Of a DNA stretch of 64,000 nt, positions 51,497 to 61,600 are shown piece by piece; the first letter of the stretch is position 1; the number at the start of each line of letters is the position of its first letter. The stretch covers positions 1 to 64,000 of the forward strand of contig JAIXOL010000039.1 in assembly GCA_027486845.1 (NCBI GenBank). The letters run 5' to 3'. Source of the stretch: Cytophagaceae bacterium (GTDB lineage Bacteria > Bacteroidota > Bacteroidia > Cytophagales > Spirosomataceae). Under the pieces are notes generated by a model, which made no database searches, was not told the DNA's origin, and saw nothing but the letters and a program-made list of their open reading frames with translations. The translations under genes were made by a program, and so were the position numbers.

Positions 51497-53539
51497 TTAA
51501 ACTACGCTTGACATAAGTTCTAAAGCTTTAGCCACTTCAGTTGTTGGCAATTGACAAGTTTTATCGAAACATACATAAATGGTTGTTTCACTATTGTTTG
51601 CTGTTCGGTTTTGCAATAAAGGTAGTTTTGAGTCAGTTTCAGTACCAACAAATACTTTATTGAGCATAAAATCTGCATCAATTTGCTTTCTGATTTCTTT
51701 TAAATTACTGCCAACAATCGCCACTTCGGCACTTGGTTTGGTGTGTTGCGTTGCCAAACACGCCCATTGCGTTACCCACTGAGGGTCAGTCAGAACAATG
51801 CGTTTCATTTTTGCCAACATCAAATTGCTGATTTGGATAAAGTCATTTCGTCCCAAAAGTAGCCCTAAATTATAAAGATTCGCAGCCATCATTGAGTTTG
51901 AGGCAGGAATCACATTATCGAAAATTTCTTTTTTACGGGCAATTAATTCTTCGCCTTGACTATCTGTGAAGTAGAAAAATTCATCTTCGACATCGTAGAA
52001 ATTGGCTATTGTGTAATCTGCCAATAGTTCGGCTTCATCTAACCAAATTTCATCAAAAGTAACCTGATAAAGGGCAGTGTAAGCATCAATTACGCTGGCG
52101 TAATCTTCGAGATATGCCACGATATTTGCTTTGCCATTTTTATAATTGTGCCAAAGTCCACGACCTTCTGTCCCATCTTCGGTTGTGACTTTGATGCTCA
52201 TTTTTTCTCTGATGAAGTGAGCATTTTTTATAGCCAATTCCAAAAACTTTGGCGTATCGAGATAGCGATAAGCATCAACTAAACCTTTGAGCATCAGGCC
52301 ATTCCACGAACATAAAATTTTATCATCAAGACCTGGATGAATTCTTTTTGCACGATAATCAAAGAGTTTTTGTTTGATTTCTTGGTTCAACGGAAAACCA
52401 TTTTCCATGAAATCACGCTCTTCAAGATGCACTACATTATTGCCATGTTCCCAATTTCCGTCTTCCGAAAACTCGAAAGTTTCGCAGAATGGATCGGCTT
52501 CTTCTCCCAGAATTGCTTCAATTTCCGATTTCTTCCAAATATAGAACTTTCCTTCTTCGCCTTCACTATCAGCATCTAAGGCCGAGTAAAAACCGCCTTC
52601 TTGGCTCATCATTTCTCGTTCGAGCCATTCGATGGTTTCGGTTACTTTGGCTTTGTAAAATTCGTCGGGCTGACCTTCTGATTTTGTGAGAGCGTAGGCT
52701 TCGGCATAGAGGGCAACCAATTGACCGTTGTCGTAAAGCATTTTCTCGAAATGCGGCACTTTCCAATCTTCATCGGTTGAATAGCGAGTCCAACCGCCAC
52801 CGACGGTATCATAAATTCCGCCCAAAGCTGCTCTATCAAGTGTGTGAATGAGGTGCTGATAGGCACGTTTATCATTTGTAATGGTATAATATCTGAGTAA
52901 AAACTTCCAAATACTCGGCATCGGAAATTTTGGACTACGATTCATGCCGCCTTTCTCGAAATCAAAATCTTTGTGTAGGCGATTAAAAACCGTGGTGAGT
53001 TCTTCTTCCGAAATTTTTAGTCCATCATCCGAAATACCCATTTGATATTTGTCGCTTTCTTTGGTGTGCATATTTTGCGTGAAACCTTCGGCCGATTTTT
53101 GCAGTTTTTCACGGTCATTTTTAAAAGCATTGCTGATACTTTCGACCAAATTTGCCCAATTAGGTGCAGGAAAATACGTGCCACCGTAAAATGGTTTGGC
53201 ATCGGGCATCAGAAAAACATTGAGCGGCCAACCGCCACGCAGCCCCATTGCTTGCAGAGCATCCATGTAAATTGCATCGACATCGGGGCGTTCTTCACGG
53301 TCAACTTTGATGCAGACCAAATGCTCATTCATAATTTCGGCAATCTGTTCGTTCTCGAAAGATTCTCGCTCCATGACGTGGCACCAATGACAAGCCGAAT
53401 AACCAATACTTACCAAAATTGGCTTGTCTTCAGTTTTAGCTTTTTGCAGGGCTTCTTCGCCCCACGGATACCACTCAACTGGATTATGGGCGTGTTGAAG
53501 TAAATACGGACTTGTTTCGTTGATGAGTTTATTTTGCAT
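51497..53539 (-). CDS. DUF255 thioredoxin-domain protein (YyaL / SSP411 family)
   Basis: 680 residues, cytoplasmic. N-terminal domain (1-170): [23 protein letters not shown]50-H-W-C53-H-V-M and D-R-E-E-R-P-D, as in the YyaL family. The rest (about 200-680) is an (alpha/alpha)6 barrel-like glycosidase-fold part with [21 protein letters not shown] replaces C-x-x-C of thioredoxins. The function is not established; the combination of a thioredoxin and a hexose-isomerase-like fold is conserved from bacteria to animals. It starts the operon with the M28 peptidase and pxpB. Confidence 0.92.
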   Translation of the reverse strand: MQNKLINETSPYLLQHAHNPVEWYPWGEEALQKAKTEDKPILVSIGYSACHWCHVMERESFENEQIAEIMNEHLVCIKVDREERPDVDAIYMDALQAMGLRGGWPLNVFLMPDAKPFYGGTYFPAPNWANLVESISNAFKNDREKLQKSAEGFTQNMHTKESDKYQMGISDDGLKISEEELTTVFNRLHKDFDFEKGGMNRSPKFPMPSIWKFLLRYYTITNDKRAYQHLIHTLDRAALGGIYDTVGGGWTRYSTDEDWKVPHFEKMLYDNGQLVALYAEAYALTKSEGQPDEFYKAKVTETIEWLEREMMSQEGGFYSALDADSEGEEGKFYIWKKSEIEAILGEEADPFCETFEFSEDGNWEHGNNVVHLEERDFMENGFPLNQEIKQKLFDYRAKRIHPGLDDKILCSWNGLMLKGLVDAYRYLDTPKFLELAIKNAHFIREKMSIKVTTEDGTEGRGLWHNYKNGKANIVAYLEDYASVIDAYTALYQVTFDEIWLDEAELLADYTIANFYDVEDEFFYFTDSQGEELIARKKEIFDNVIPASNSMMAANLYNLGLLLGRNDFIQISNLMLAKMKRIVLTDPQWVTQWACLATQHTKPSAEVAIVGSNLKEIRKQIDADFMLNKVFVGTETDSKLPLLQNRTANNSETTIYVCFDKTCQLPTTEVAKALELMSSVV

Positions 53540-53548
53540 GATATTTGA

Positions 53549-54043
53549 TTAAATATTTTCTCTAATGCCGTTGTAACAACGGCTGACACACCGACTGATT
53601 TTAAAATCAGCTGAACTCAGCGAACATTCCCGCCTAACTGGTTTATTTACTATATCTAAATTATAAGGTATTTTAGCCCAACCGTCCGCAGGAATATATT
53701 TTAAAGTATCAGGGACAGAAACATTCCAAATTAGTTTTGAAATATTATTATCCGCACACGAATATTTTATAAAAAATCTTTTCTTTTCAGCCACATTGAA
53801 GTTTTTAAAGAAATCATAGTCTTTTATACCTTCACCATCAGCTCCAAAAAAAACATTAGTATCACATATATATTCATAGTTTAATGTTTTCCCTGTACTA
53901 AAACCTCCTGATTTACCTGTAATAGTAGCGATTGTAATTCTATTACAATTATTTATTTTATTTTCATTGTTACACTGATGTACTAATACACTAATTATTA
54001 CAAATGCAAAAATTAGGTAAGGAATATTTTTTTCATATTGCAT
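53549..54043 (-). CDS. small lipoprotein of unknown function
   Basis: About 164 residues from the ATG at 54041-54043. A hydrophobic N-terminus ends in L-V-H-Q-C, a plausible lipobox. The mature chain is Cys-rich (at least seven Cys), which fits disulfide bonds in the periplasm or outside. I do not recognise a family. It sits 9 bp from the DUF255 start and 26 bp after the T9SS cargo gene, on the same strand, so it may be cotranscribed. Confidence 0.55.
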   Translation of the reverse strand: MQYEKNIPYLIFAFVIISVLVHQCNNENKINNCNRITIATITGKSGGFSTGKTLNYEYICDTNVFFGADGEGIKDYDFFKNFNVAEKKRFFIKYSCADNNISKLIWNVSVPDTLKYIPADGWAKIPYNLDIVNKPVRRECSLSSADFKISRCVSRCYNGIRENI

Positions 54044-54069
54044 CCTAAAATAAGTGTACAATTATAACC

Positions 54070-55701
54070 TCAATCCACTACAATCTTCTTACTCCCACCC
54101 AAAACTCTCAAAAAATAAATCCCAAAAGATAAACTACTGATATTCAAATACTTAATATTCTCACCCTGCAATAAAGTCACTTTTTCTTGCAGCACTTTTT
54201 TGCCATTTACATCAAAAATCTCAACTGGAATTTGTTGTTCTTTTGTGCTAAAAATTTTGAGTTGAATTTGGTCAGAAGCTGGGTTGGGCGAAACTTCAAA
54301 ATTGGTAATTGATGGTTCGTTGGCGAGCAAGGTCATATCAAACTTACACAAAAAAACTTCGTAGCCTTTGAGTGTGATATTTTGGCGGTAATTTTTGTAA
54401 GCTACTTCAATCGTCACGACTTCGTTTTCGTCTTTGGCGTAAGGGTTATGGGCAGTAACCAACAATTCATTGCCTTTGGCTACGGCTCGCCAAATTGGTT
54501 TTCGGGTATCTACATAATCTCGGGCGGTTGTCTGAATCACCAATTCATAATTACCCGTAAACATCTCTTTATACTGCGAAAGTCGGTACAAACCATTGAT
54601 AAAATGCTCATAAGTGGCATAGTTTTCATTATTACTAAAAGTACCAGGGTCGTCCCAAAGCCATAAACCTTTTGCTCCCGAGAAAAATGGAAAAATAGCG
54701 GTCGCCTCGGCCATAAATGGTCGAATGAATTTCTTGACAAACTGCGTTGTATAACTAAAACGAAGCCAAATAAATGGAATAATTGGCTTGCTCGTCCAAG
54801 CTCGGTTTACTTCAATTTGAAATAAAAGATATGCCAGATAATCAGGTGCAAGTGGACTCGGAAAATCGTAATAATAATAAGCGGCTGGACTATAAAAATC
54901 TTGATTATCGTATGCAGTTCCTCCGAGTGCATTCTTAGAAAAATCATAATTAATATAATTCAACAACGAAACATCAGAAGTCCATTTTTGCCAAGAATTT
55001 CCTGCAATATTGATGTAAGTATTCAAAATCGGAGCATCAGAATAACCACCGATTTTAGTATTTGTGGTTGAATATTTTTTGGTATCAATAAACGCTTGGC
55101 CATATAATGCTTGAATATCTTTTTTGTATTGATTAATAAAAGATTGATTATCAAGACTTCTAAAAGCAACTGGCGTATTTGACTGATTTCTAAGAAGCAA
55201 AATAGAATCATTCGATTTTATTTGAAGTTCAATGTCTGGCACAAACAAATCAATATCAGCAATACCAGTTCCTACCGAACTCGTAAAATTATTGGCAAAG
55301 CCCGACATATCATTTTTCCACTTGTTTTTGTACAATTCAATATTATTTCCCCAAGGACTTTTAATTGTTTCCCAAGGCTGATTAGCGGACGGATAACCCG
55401 TACCGTACCAAACAGCTGCACGCTGATTTCTTGGTAAATCGGCATCATTGCCATCGGAAGTAGCTAAGTGACTAAAACCGTGTTTGAGAGGTAATTTCTG
55501 AGAATCACCAAAGCGAGGTCCGCCGTAAACAATGGAAAAAGGCAGGCTAAATTCTGGAAACTTCTGCCAATCAATCGTTCGATTTTGGGTGGTTGGTGTC
55601 AATAAAAACGAACTCGGCTGACAAGAATTTTGAGCCTTAACTTTGGTAAAACCAAACAGTAAAAGCAATCCAAAAACACATTTATTGTACTTCGATTTCA
55701 T
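54070..55701 (-). CDS. secreted protein with T9SS sorting tail, unknown function
   Basis: About 543 residues from the ATG at 55699-55701 (an earlier ATG at 55722 is possible). Signal peptide (1-24, TKVKAQ). Middle part has aromatic-rich segments such as F-P-F-F-S-G-A-K-G-L-W-L-W-D-D-P and P-F-I-W-L-R-F-S-Y-T-T, which suggests a glycoside-hydrolase-like (alpha/beta) fold, but no family is certain. The last 80 residues are a type IX sorting domain (F-E-V-S-P-N-P-A-S-D-Q-I-Q-L-K-I then Y-F-L-R-V-L-G-G-S-K-K-I-V-V-D). The start overlaps the NUDIX stop by 20 bp, so they are coupled. Confidence 0.78.
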   Translation of the reverse strand: MKSKYNKCVFGLLLLFGFTKVKAQNSCQPSSFLLTPTTQNRTIDWQKFPEFSLPFSIVYGGPRFGDSQKLPLKHGFSHLATSDGNDADLPRNQRAAVWYGTGYPSANQPWETIKSPWGNNIELYKNKWKNDMSGFANNFTSSVGTGIADIDLFVPDIELQIKSNDSILLLRNQSNTPVAFRSLDNQSFINQYKKDIQALYGQAFIDTKKYSTTNTKIGGYSDAPILNTYINIAGNSWQKWTSDVSLLNYINYDFSKNALGGTAYDNQDFYSPAAYYYYDFPSPLAPDYLAYLLFQIEVNRAWTSKPIIPFIWLRFSYTTQFVKKFIRPFMAEATAIFPFFSGAKGLWLWDDPGTFSNNENYATYEHFINGLYRLSQYKEMFTGNYELVIQTTARDYVDTRKPIWRAVAKGNELLVTAHNPYAKDENEVVTIEVAYKNYRQNITLKGYEVFLCKFDMTLLANEPSITNFEVSPNPASDQIQLKIFSTKEQQIPVEIFDVNGKKVLQEKVTLLQGENIKYLNISSLSFGIYFLRVLGGSKKIVVD

Positions 55702-56374
55702 GTTTTTCTTGGAGTTGGTCAATCACATACCTAATTGAACTGTAGGAATTTAGCAATGCAGTTTGCACTTCTTTTTCAGTCATCCACTCCAATTTTTCAA
55801 TTCCCTCTTCCTTCTGCGGTTGCATCTTCGATTCGTCAATGCAATTCATTTTAAACCACTTTGTCCGCTTCAAAATCTTTCGTGTCCCCATCGTATAAGT
55901 GTGCCAGGTTGTGCAAAGTTTTTCGCTTAACTGTACTTTAATTCCACACTCCTCTTCTACTTCTCTTTCAGCGGTTTGTTTAGCTTTTTCGTTATCGTCA
56001 CGTTTTCCTTTAGGTAAATCCCATTTTCCTAAGCGATACATCATCAAAATCTTTTGCTCTTGATTGAAAACAACTCCACCCGCTGCTCTCACAACTTTAT
56101 AAAAATTCTTTATCTGAGTTTCGATGGTAGGTTTATTTTCAACAATAAGTGTAACTGACTGATAAACAACATCTCGTGATTGCTGAATAAGCTTAAAAAA
56201 CTTTTCAATCGTTGCTTCAGAAGCATTCAAAATTATGACATGGCCATGCATTTTTTTCAGACTTAAAGATTCCAAGCGAGCATCAATTATTGTGTCAAAA
56301 TCATTTCCGTTCAGATGCTTAAATTTTTTGATGCTTATAATTCTAACTAGTTTATCGTCTATAAAAATAACCAT
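55682..56374 (-). CDS. NUDIX hydrolase-domain protein
   Basis: 230 residues. The Nudix box is at about 131-153 (G-K-R-D-D-N-E-K-A-K-Q-T-A-E-R-E-V-E-E-E-C-G-I), with A-A-G-G-V-V-F-N-Q-E-Q-K-I-L-M-M-Y before it. An N-terminal part (1-115) has no recognised domain, beyond a start MVIFIDDKLVRI that resembles similar Bacteroidota proteins. These enzymes hydrolyse nucleoside diphosphate derivatives. It begins the minus-strand unit followed by the T9SS cargo gene, with which it overlaps. Confidence 0.88.
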   Translation of the reverse strand: MVIFIDDKLVRIISIKKFKHLNGNDFDTIIDARLESLSLKKMHGHVIILNASEATIEKFFKLIQQSRDVVYQSVTLIVENKPTIETQIKNFYKVVRAAGGVVFNQEQKILMMYRLGKWDLPKGKRDDNEKAKQTAEREVEEECGIKVQLSEKLCTTWHTYTMGTRKILKRTKWFKMNCIDESKMQPQKEEGIEKLEWMTEKEVQTALLNSYSSIRYVIDQLQEKHEIEVQ

Positions 56375-56541
56375 AAGGCTTAAAAAAAGAGTGATTAGGA
56401 GGCAAAGTTCGGAATTTTTTCGGAAGTTAATAGAGAGATAAAAAAATTATAATATTGTTTTTGCATAATTTCTGATTAAAATATTTTATTTTGCATCTTA
56501 ATAATCATCCAAACCCCAGTAAATGAGGGTTTAACCTTTAA

Positions 56542-57822
56542 ATGGAAATTTTAATAATCCTTTTTTTAGTCATTCTTAATGGTATTTTCTCCATGTCGGA
56601 GATTGCCTTAATCTCCTCTCGAAAAACAAAACTTGAAATAGCCAGCAAAAACGGTGACCGCAGGGCATCAGCCGCTCTCGAACTCGCAAATTCTCCCAAT
56701 CGCTTCCTTTCTACTGTTCAAATTGGTATTACACTTATCAGTATTTTGACGGGTATTTTTTCAGGCAATACACTCACAATTGGTATTCAAGATTTTCTTA
56801 CAGGGCTTGGTCTTGAATTAAAATATGCAGACAATATCGCAGTTGGTTTAGTTGTAGTTATTATTGGTTTCGTACAACTAGTTTTGGGTGAATTAGTACC
56901 TAAACGAATTGGAATGTCGAATCCTGAAGCGATTGCCAAGACGATGGCCGCTCCAATGAATGTTTTATCAACGATAACCTCGCCTTTTATCTGGCTTTTG
57001 ACAAAGTGTAGTGACCTAATAATTAAACTTCTAGGTATTGAAGTTTCTGACAGTTCTGTAACCGAAGAAGAGATAAAATCAATGATTCAAGAAGGAACAA
57101 CTGGTGGTGCAATTGACGAAATAGAGCAAGAAATTGTACAAAATGTATTTCATTTGGGCGATAGAAAAATCACTTCATTAATGACCAACCGTAGTGATTT
57201 AACCTATCTCGACTTAGAGGATTCTATTCAAGAAAACATCGAGAAAATCATTGAAACCAAACACTCTGTTTATCCAATTTGTAAAGATGGAATTGATAAT
57301 ATCACTGGGCTTTTATACATCAAAGATTTACTTGGCAAAGATTTGGGAACTGAATTACAACATCTTGACAATCTTGGAAAAGAACCGTTGTTTATTCCTG
57401 AAAACAATCAAGCATATCAAGCTTTGGAAAAATTCCGTGAGGAACGTATTCACATGGGAATTATTTTGGATGAATATGGTAGTGTGATGGGAATTATTAC
57501 GCTTAACGACATTTTAGATGCGTTGGTAGGTGATATATCGATGGATGATGAATTTGAATACGATATATTTGAGCGTGAAGATGGTAGTTTTTTAGTTGAT
57601 GCTTCACTTCCATTCGATGATTTCCTAAATCAGTTTGAGGTAATTATAAACAACCGTAAGGAATATACAGGTTTTGATACTCTTGGAGGTTTTGCCCTTC
57701 ATATTTTACAAGAAATTCCTGACACAGGCGATAGGTTTGAGTGGGAAGATTACGAATTTGAAATTATTGATATGGACAAAAATCGTATTGATAAAATTTT
57801 GTTGAAGAAAAAAAGCCACTAA
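56542..57822 (+). CDS. CNNM/CorC-type (hemolysin family) transporter
   Basis: 426 residues. DUF21/CNNM transmembrane domain (1-185): N-G-I-F-S-M-S-E-I-A-L-I-S-S-R-K and V-L-G-E-L-V-P-K-R-I. Two CBS domains (about 205-325): M-T-N-R-S-D-L-T-Y-L-D and R-I-H-M-G-I-I-L-D-E-Y-G-S-V-M-G. A CorC/HlyC C-terminal domain (about 340-425) with F-L-V-D-A-S-L-P-F-D-D. Proteins of this kind move Mg2+ or related ions and were once called hemolysins. It starts a plus-strand pair with pyrE, separated by a palindromic repeat. Confidence 0.92.
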   Translation: MEILIILFLVILNGIFSMSEIALISSRKTKLEIASKNGDRRASAALELANSPNRFLSTVQIGITLISILTGIFSGNTLTIGIQDFLTGLGLELKYADNIAVGLVVVIIGFVQLVLGELVPKRIGMSNPEAIAKTMAAPMNVLSTITSPFIWLLTKCSDLIIKLLGIEVSDSSVTEEEIKSMIQEGTTGGAIDEIEQEIVQNVFHLGDRKITSLMTNRSDLTYLDLEDSIQENIEKIIETKHSVYPICKDGIDNITGLLYIKDLLGKDLGTELQHLDNLGKEPLFIPENNQAYQALEKFREERIHMGIILDEYGSVMGIITLNDILDALVGDISMDDEFEYDIFEREDGSFLVDASLPFDDFLNQFEVIINNRKEYTGFDTLGGFALHILQEIPDTGDRFEWEDYEFEIIDMDKNRIDKILLKKKSH

Positions 57823-57903
57823 CCCCAAAGGGGAATTTTAAAAATAAAAAATTAGCAAGTTCTATCCATTAAATAAACAACAAGCTTAAACTCCCCTTTG
57901 GGG
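57823..57903. repeat. inverted repeat of CCCCAAAGGGG type
   Basis: CCCCAAAGGGGA (57823-57834) and TCCCCTTTGGGG (57892-57903) are exact reverse complements 57 bp apart, and each is nearly self-palindromic. This sequence type is common between Bacteroidota genes. It lies between the CorC-type and pyrE genes. Confidence 0.8.
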
Positions 57904-57923
57904 CTGGGAGCTTTGATTTAGAC

Positions 57924-58553
57924 ATGACCGTATCTCAAAAAATTGCCTCGTTATTATTAGAAACAAAGGCAGTAAAATTAAGTCCTGCACAACCATTTAA
58001 GTGGAGTTCGGGTTGGAACTCACCCATCTACTGCGATAACCGTGTGACGCTTTCATTTACCGACGGACGTACTTTTATAAAGAAATCTTTGGCAAAAGCC
58101 ATCATGAAACACTTTCCTGATGCAACTTTAGTTGCAGGTGTGGCAACTGCTGGAATTCCACAAGGAGCTTTGGTTGCAGATGCTTTGGGCTTGCCATTTG
58201 CATATGTTCGTCCGAAACCTAAAGAGCATGGTATGGGAAATCAGATTGAAGGACGCATCGAAAAAGGTCAAAAAGTTGTAGTTATTGAAGATTTGATTTC
58301 AACCGGTGGAAGCTCATTAAAGGCCGTTGATGCACTTCGTGAGGCAGGAATTGAAGTTGTTGGAATGGTGGCTATTTTTACTTATGGATTTAAAGTTGCT
58401 GATAAAAATTTTGCCGATAAAGGTGTAAAATTGGTTACTTTAAGCCATTATAACGCACTAATTGACCAAGCAATTGCTCAAAATTACATTTCAGCCGATT
58501 CATTAGAATCTTTAAAAAAATGGAGACTTAACCCAGAAAAATGGGGGGTTTGA
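57924..58553 (+). CDS. pyrE: orotate phosphoribosyltransferase
   Basis: 209 residues. PRPP-binding signature V-V-V-I-E-D-L-I-S-T-G-G-S-S at about 114-127. Substrate loop: A-Y-V-R-P-K-P-K-E-H-G-M-G-N-Q-I-E-G. The N-terminal region has W-S-S-G-W-N-S-P-I-Y-C-D-N-R, typical of OPRT. The enzyme forms OMP from orotate and PRPP, the fifth step of pyrimidine synthesis. Length and motifs are normal. It shares a strand with the CorC-type gene but is separated by the palindromic repeat. A hairpin terminator follows after 19 bp. Confidence 0.95.
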   Translation: MTVSQKIASLLLETKAVKLSPAQPFKWSSGWNSPIYCDNRVTLSFTDGRTFIKKSLAKAIMKHFPDATLVAGVATAGIPQGALVADALGLPFAYVRPKPKEHGMGNQIEGRIEKGQKVVVIEDLISTGGSSLKAVDALREAGIEVVGMVAIFTYGFKVADKNFADKGVKLVTLSHYNALIDQAIAQNYISADSLESLKKWRLNPEKWGV

Positions 58554-58572
58554 TGTTGAATCAATATTTTTT

Positions 58573-58609
58573 ATAAAAGGTTTGATGTATTGAGTATCAA
58601 ACCTTTTAT
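58573..58609. terminator. bidirectional hairpin terminator
   Basis: ATAAAAGGTTTGAT (58573-58586) pairs perfectly with ATCAAACCTTTTAT (58596-58609), 14 bp, loop 9 nt. It lies between convergent pyrE and the giant coathanger gene. Confidence 0.8.
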
Positions 58610-58631
58610 GATTTAAACAAACAACTGATTA

Positions 58632-61600
58632 TCAATTACATCCTATAATTTCAGCCTTGAAAACTGAACTTGAATTTGCTTGAAAACCAGCATTTAATAA
58701 AATCGAATTGCCTGCTTTATAGATTGTATTGGAAGTTGAAAGTATTTTATTTGTGGCTGTAATTGTTTGACTTGCTTGATTCGTTGTTGTTCCGCCAGAA
58801 ACATCATTGGTTGGACTAACAAGATTCAGAGAGGAAGTTACTGAGCTAAGATTTGTGCTACTATTATTTCCTGTTAAAGTTTGATTTGTAGAAACAACTC
58901 GAATTCTATAATTAGAGCCAACCGCAATATTCATCGGTATTGTACATACGGTAACTCCAGCCGCTGGAGTGCTTCCAATTATTATTGGGTTATCGAATGT
59001 CCCGTTAGCATCTGAAAGTTGTACATCAAACTGATTTGCTGGGTTAAACGCTCCCGTTGTTGTAAAACTGACATTGAATGTACTTCCTGCACACAATGAA
59101 TGAATGGTAAATGATGGAGCAGAAATGCTTGCATTATTAGCTAAAACAGTAAATTGAGTATCTATCGGACCATATACTACACTTCCTTTTCCATTGTCCA
59201 AGCTATAGCCTGTTATTGTCAAAATATAAGTTCCTGGACTTAGGTTTCTCCCCAAAACATCATTTTCTGTATTATTAAATAAAGCAAATAATGGTATATT
59301 TTCAACCACTTCGTGTAAATATGGTAAACCAGTAATTTTCATTCTGAAACTCTCTATTGGAATTGATGGACAAATCGGATTTACCAAAATAGATGTTTGT
59401 TCTGGTACTTCAGCGATTACCATGTTATTAACCAATGGAAACTTAAACACAAAGGGATTTCCAGCTTGAACATAGTCGTACTCAACAATTACTGAACATG
59501 GATTATTTTCGGTAATGATTACTGATGTAGTGGCCGTTGCGGTACAACCATTTTGTGAAACGACAACAGTATAGTTACCTGCCATTGCCAAAGTTGAATT
59601 ACTTATACTAACTGGATTGAGTGTACTCGAAAATCCATTTGGACCAGTCCAATTATAAGTATTTCCACCAGAGCCAGTTAGTTGAATCGTCTGAGCTGTA
59701 AAATAAGGGCCACTATTACTTGCGGTCGCATTAATTGAAGTAACAGTAATTATAGCCACTGATGAGAAAGCTTCAGGACACGCTCCATCTTTTACAACGG
59801 CACGATACTTAGTAGTTTGAGTTAAATTACTGTAAAATAATGCATTAGTAGTATTAGCGATTGACGTTGTATTTACAAAATTATCAGTTGATGATTCCCA
59901 TCGAATGATTGTTCCAGTATGTCCAGTCAGAGTTAATGTTGATGAATTATTTCCGGAACAAACATTTGCATTTGACGAAACAGTACCACCTACTGATAAG
60001 CAATTGGGTGGCGAAATTGTTAAACTGACAGGTTTGCGAACACTCGTTGCACATTCGAAAAGTCCGGAACAACTTGCTTGGGCATAGTATATATATGTAC
60101 CGGGGGCAGTATTTGTCGGAATAAATTCTTGGCCAGTTCCTAAGATGGTGCTGCCTGAGGTACCACTATACCACGTAATTGAGCTTGGAGTACCCGAACC
60201 AGATGTCAGCACAGTAATTGAGAAACTTTCTACACAAAGTGGATCAATTGAGGCAGCATCTTCGGCAATTAAAGTCCAAGTGCCATTAGGGTTTAAACCA
60301 TTCAAAGCATTTAATGATTGTATCGGAGCAAAAGTGCCATTAGAAGGGAGTGAACCAACTGTCACCGCAGTACCTCCATCTTCGAATACTGTTGTCAACG
60401 AACCAAGTGGAACGGTTCCAATAGCATAAGTATCAGTATTTAGTAGATTGATGATAGTACCATCTGGAGATTTTATTTTAAAAGACACTTCGTCATACCA
60501 AGGTCTTCCTGTTCCGCCAACTGTACCACAATCATTGATTCCTCCACTACTCCTCTTTCTCCAGGTAATCGAAATTTTTGTACTACCAATACTTTCTCCT
60601 CCACTCGAAATCGAAACCTGTGGGTCAGCCCCGCTTTTTATCCCTCCATCATAACCAATAGTTGGACCAGAATAAGTAGAAGTGATACTGCTTGGACAAA
60701 TAGCACTTGCTTGCAAACCATTACCAGCCGTAATTGTGGTACCAAAATTAATATTACGGCTTAATGTAATTGGAGCGGGAGTACCAACTTTAACTATTGT
60801 TACAATTGGCGAAGAAGAAACAGTACAACCTAAACGGCTCACTGCAACCTGATAACTGCCAGATGTTTTAGCAATGTACATCGACTGAGATTCACTCGGA
60901 ATCAAGACATTATTTTTATACCATTGATAAGTTAAATCAGTACCAGTATTTGCAACTAAAACAGCAGAATCACCTTCACAAAAAGTTGTAGCTTGAGTAA
61001 CTGAAATATTTGCAGTCGGGCAACTTGTTGTACCAACTATTGTAATTCGATGTTTTTGGTTAAATGTACCAACAATTCCATTTCCACCATTTGCGTTAAT
61101 ATTGAATGTTAAATCTATGTATTCATCTACTTCGTTAAAAGAGTCATCATAAACACGCAAAGTTATGGATTGTGCTAAGTTTGAGGCATTTAAAACGATT
61201 GGCGAAACATTCAACAAATCATAATCGACACCTTCAGAAGCAGTACCTGTTTTTGTAATAGTTAGGTTTACATTTTGCGATGGTGCTTGGTCAATAACAA
61301 GTGTGATCGGATAATCTTTATAAAATTGATTAGCATTAATTGGAGTTATTGATTCCTTTTGACGAACAATGGTTCCGCCTAACTTAAAACGTACCGTTGG
61401 AGTCGTAATTGGGTCATTAATTTTGAAGCTACCAATCCGAGTTTTAAAAGCAACCGAAGCGGTGGTTGCATAATATTCGGCAGTAAACCACATTGTCTCT
61501 TCATCAAATGGGTCAGTTGTCATTGCAGAATAATCTCCCCAACGCCCACCTGAATTGGTCTGTGAACCTGTTGAAGCATGAAAAACCTGTTCGGCACCAA

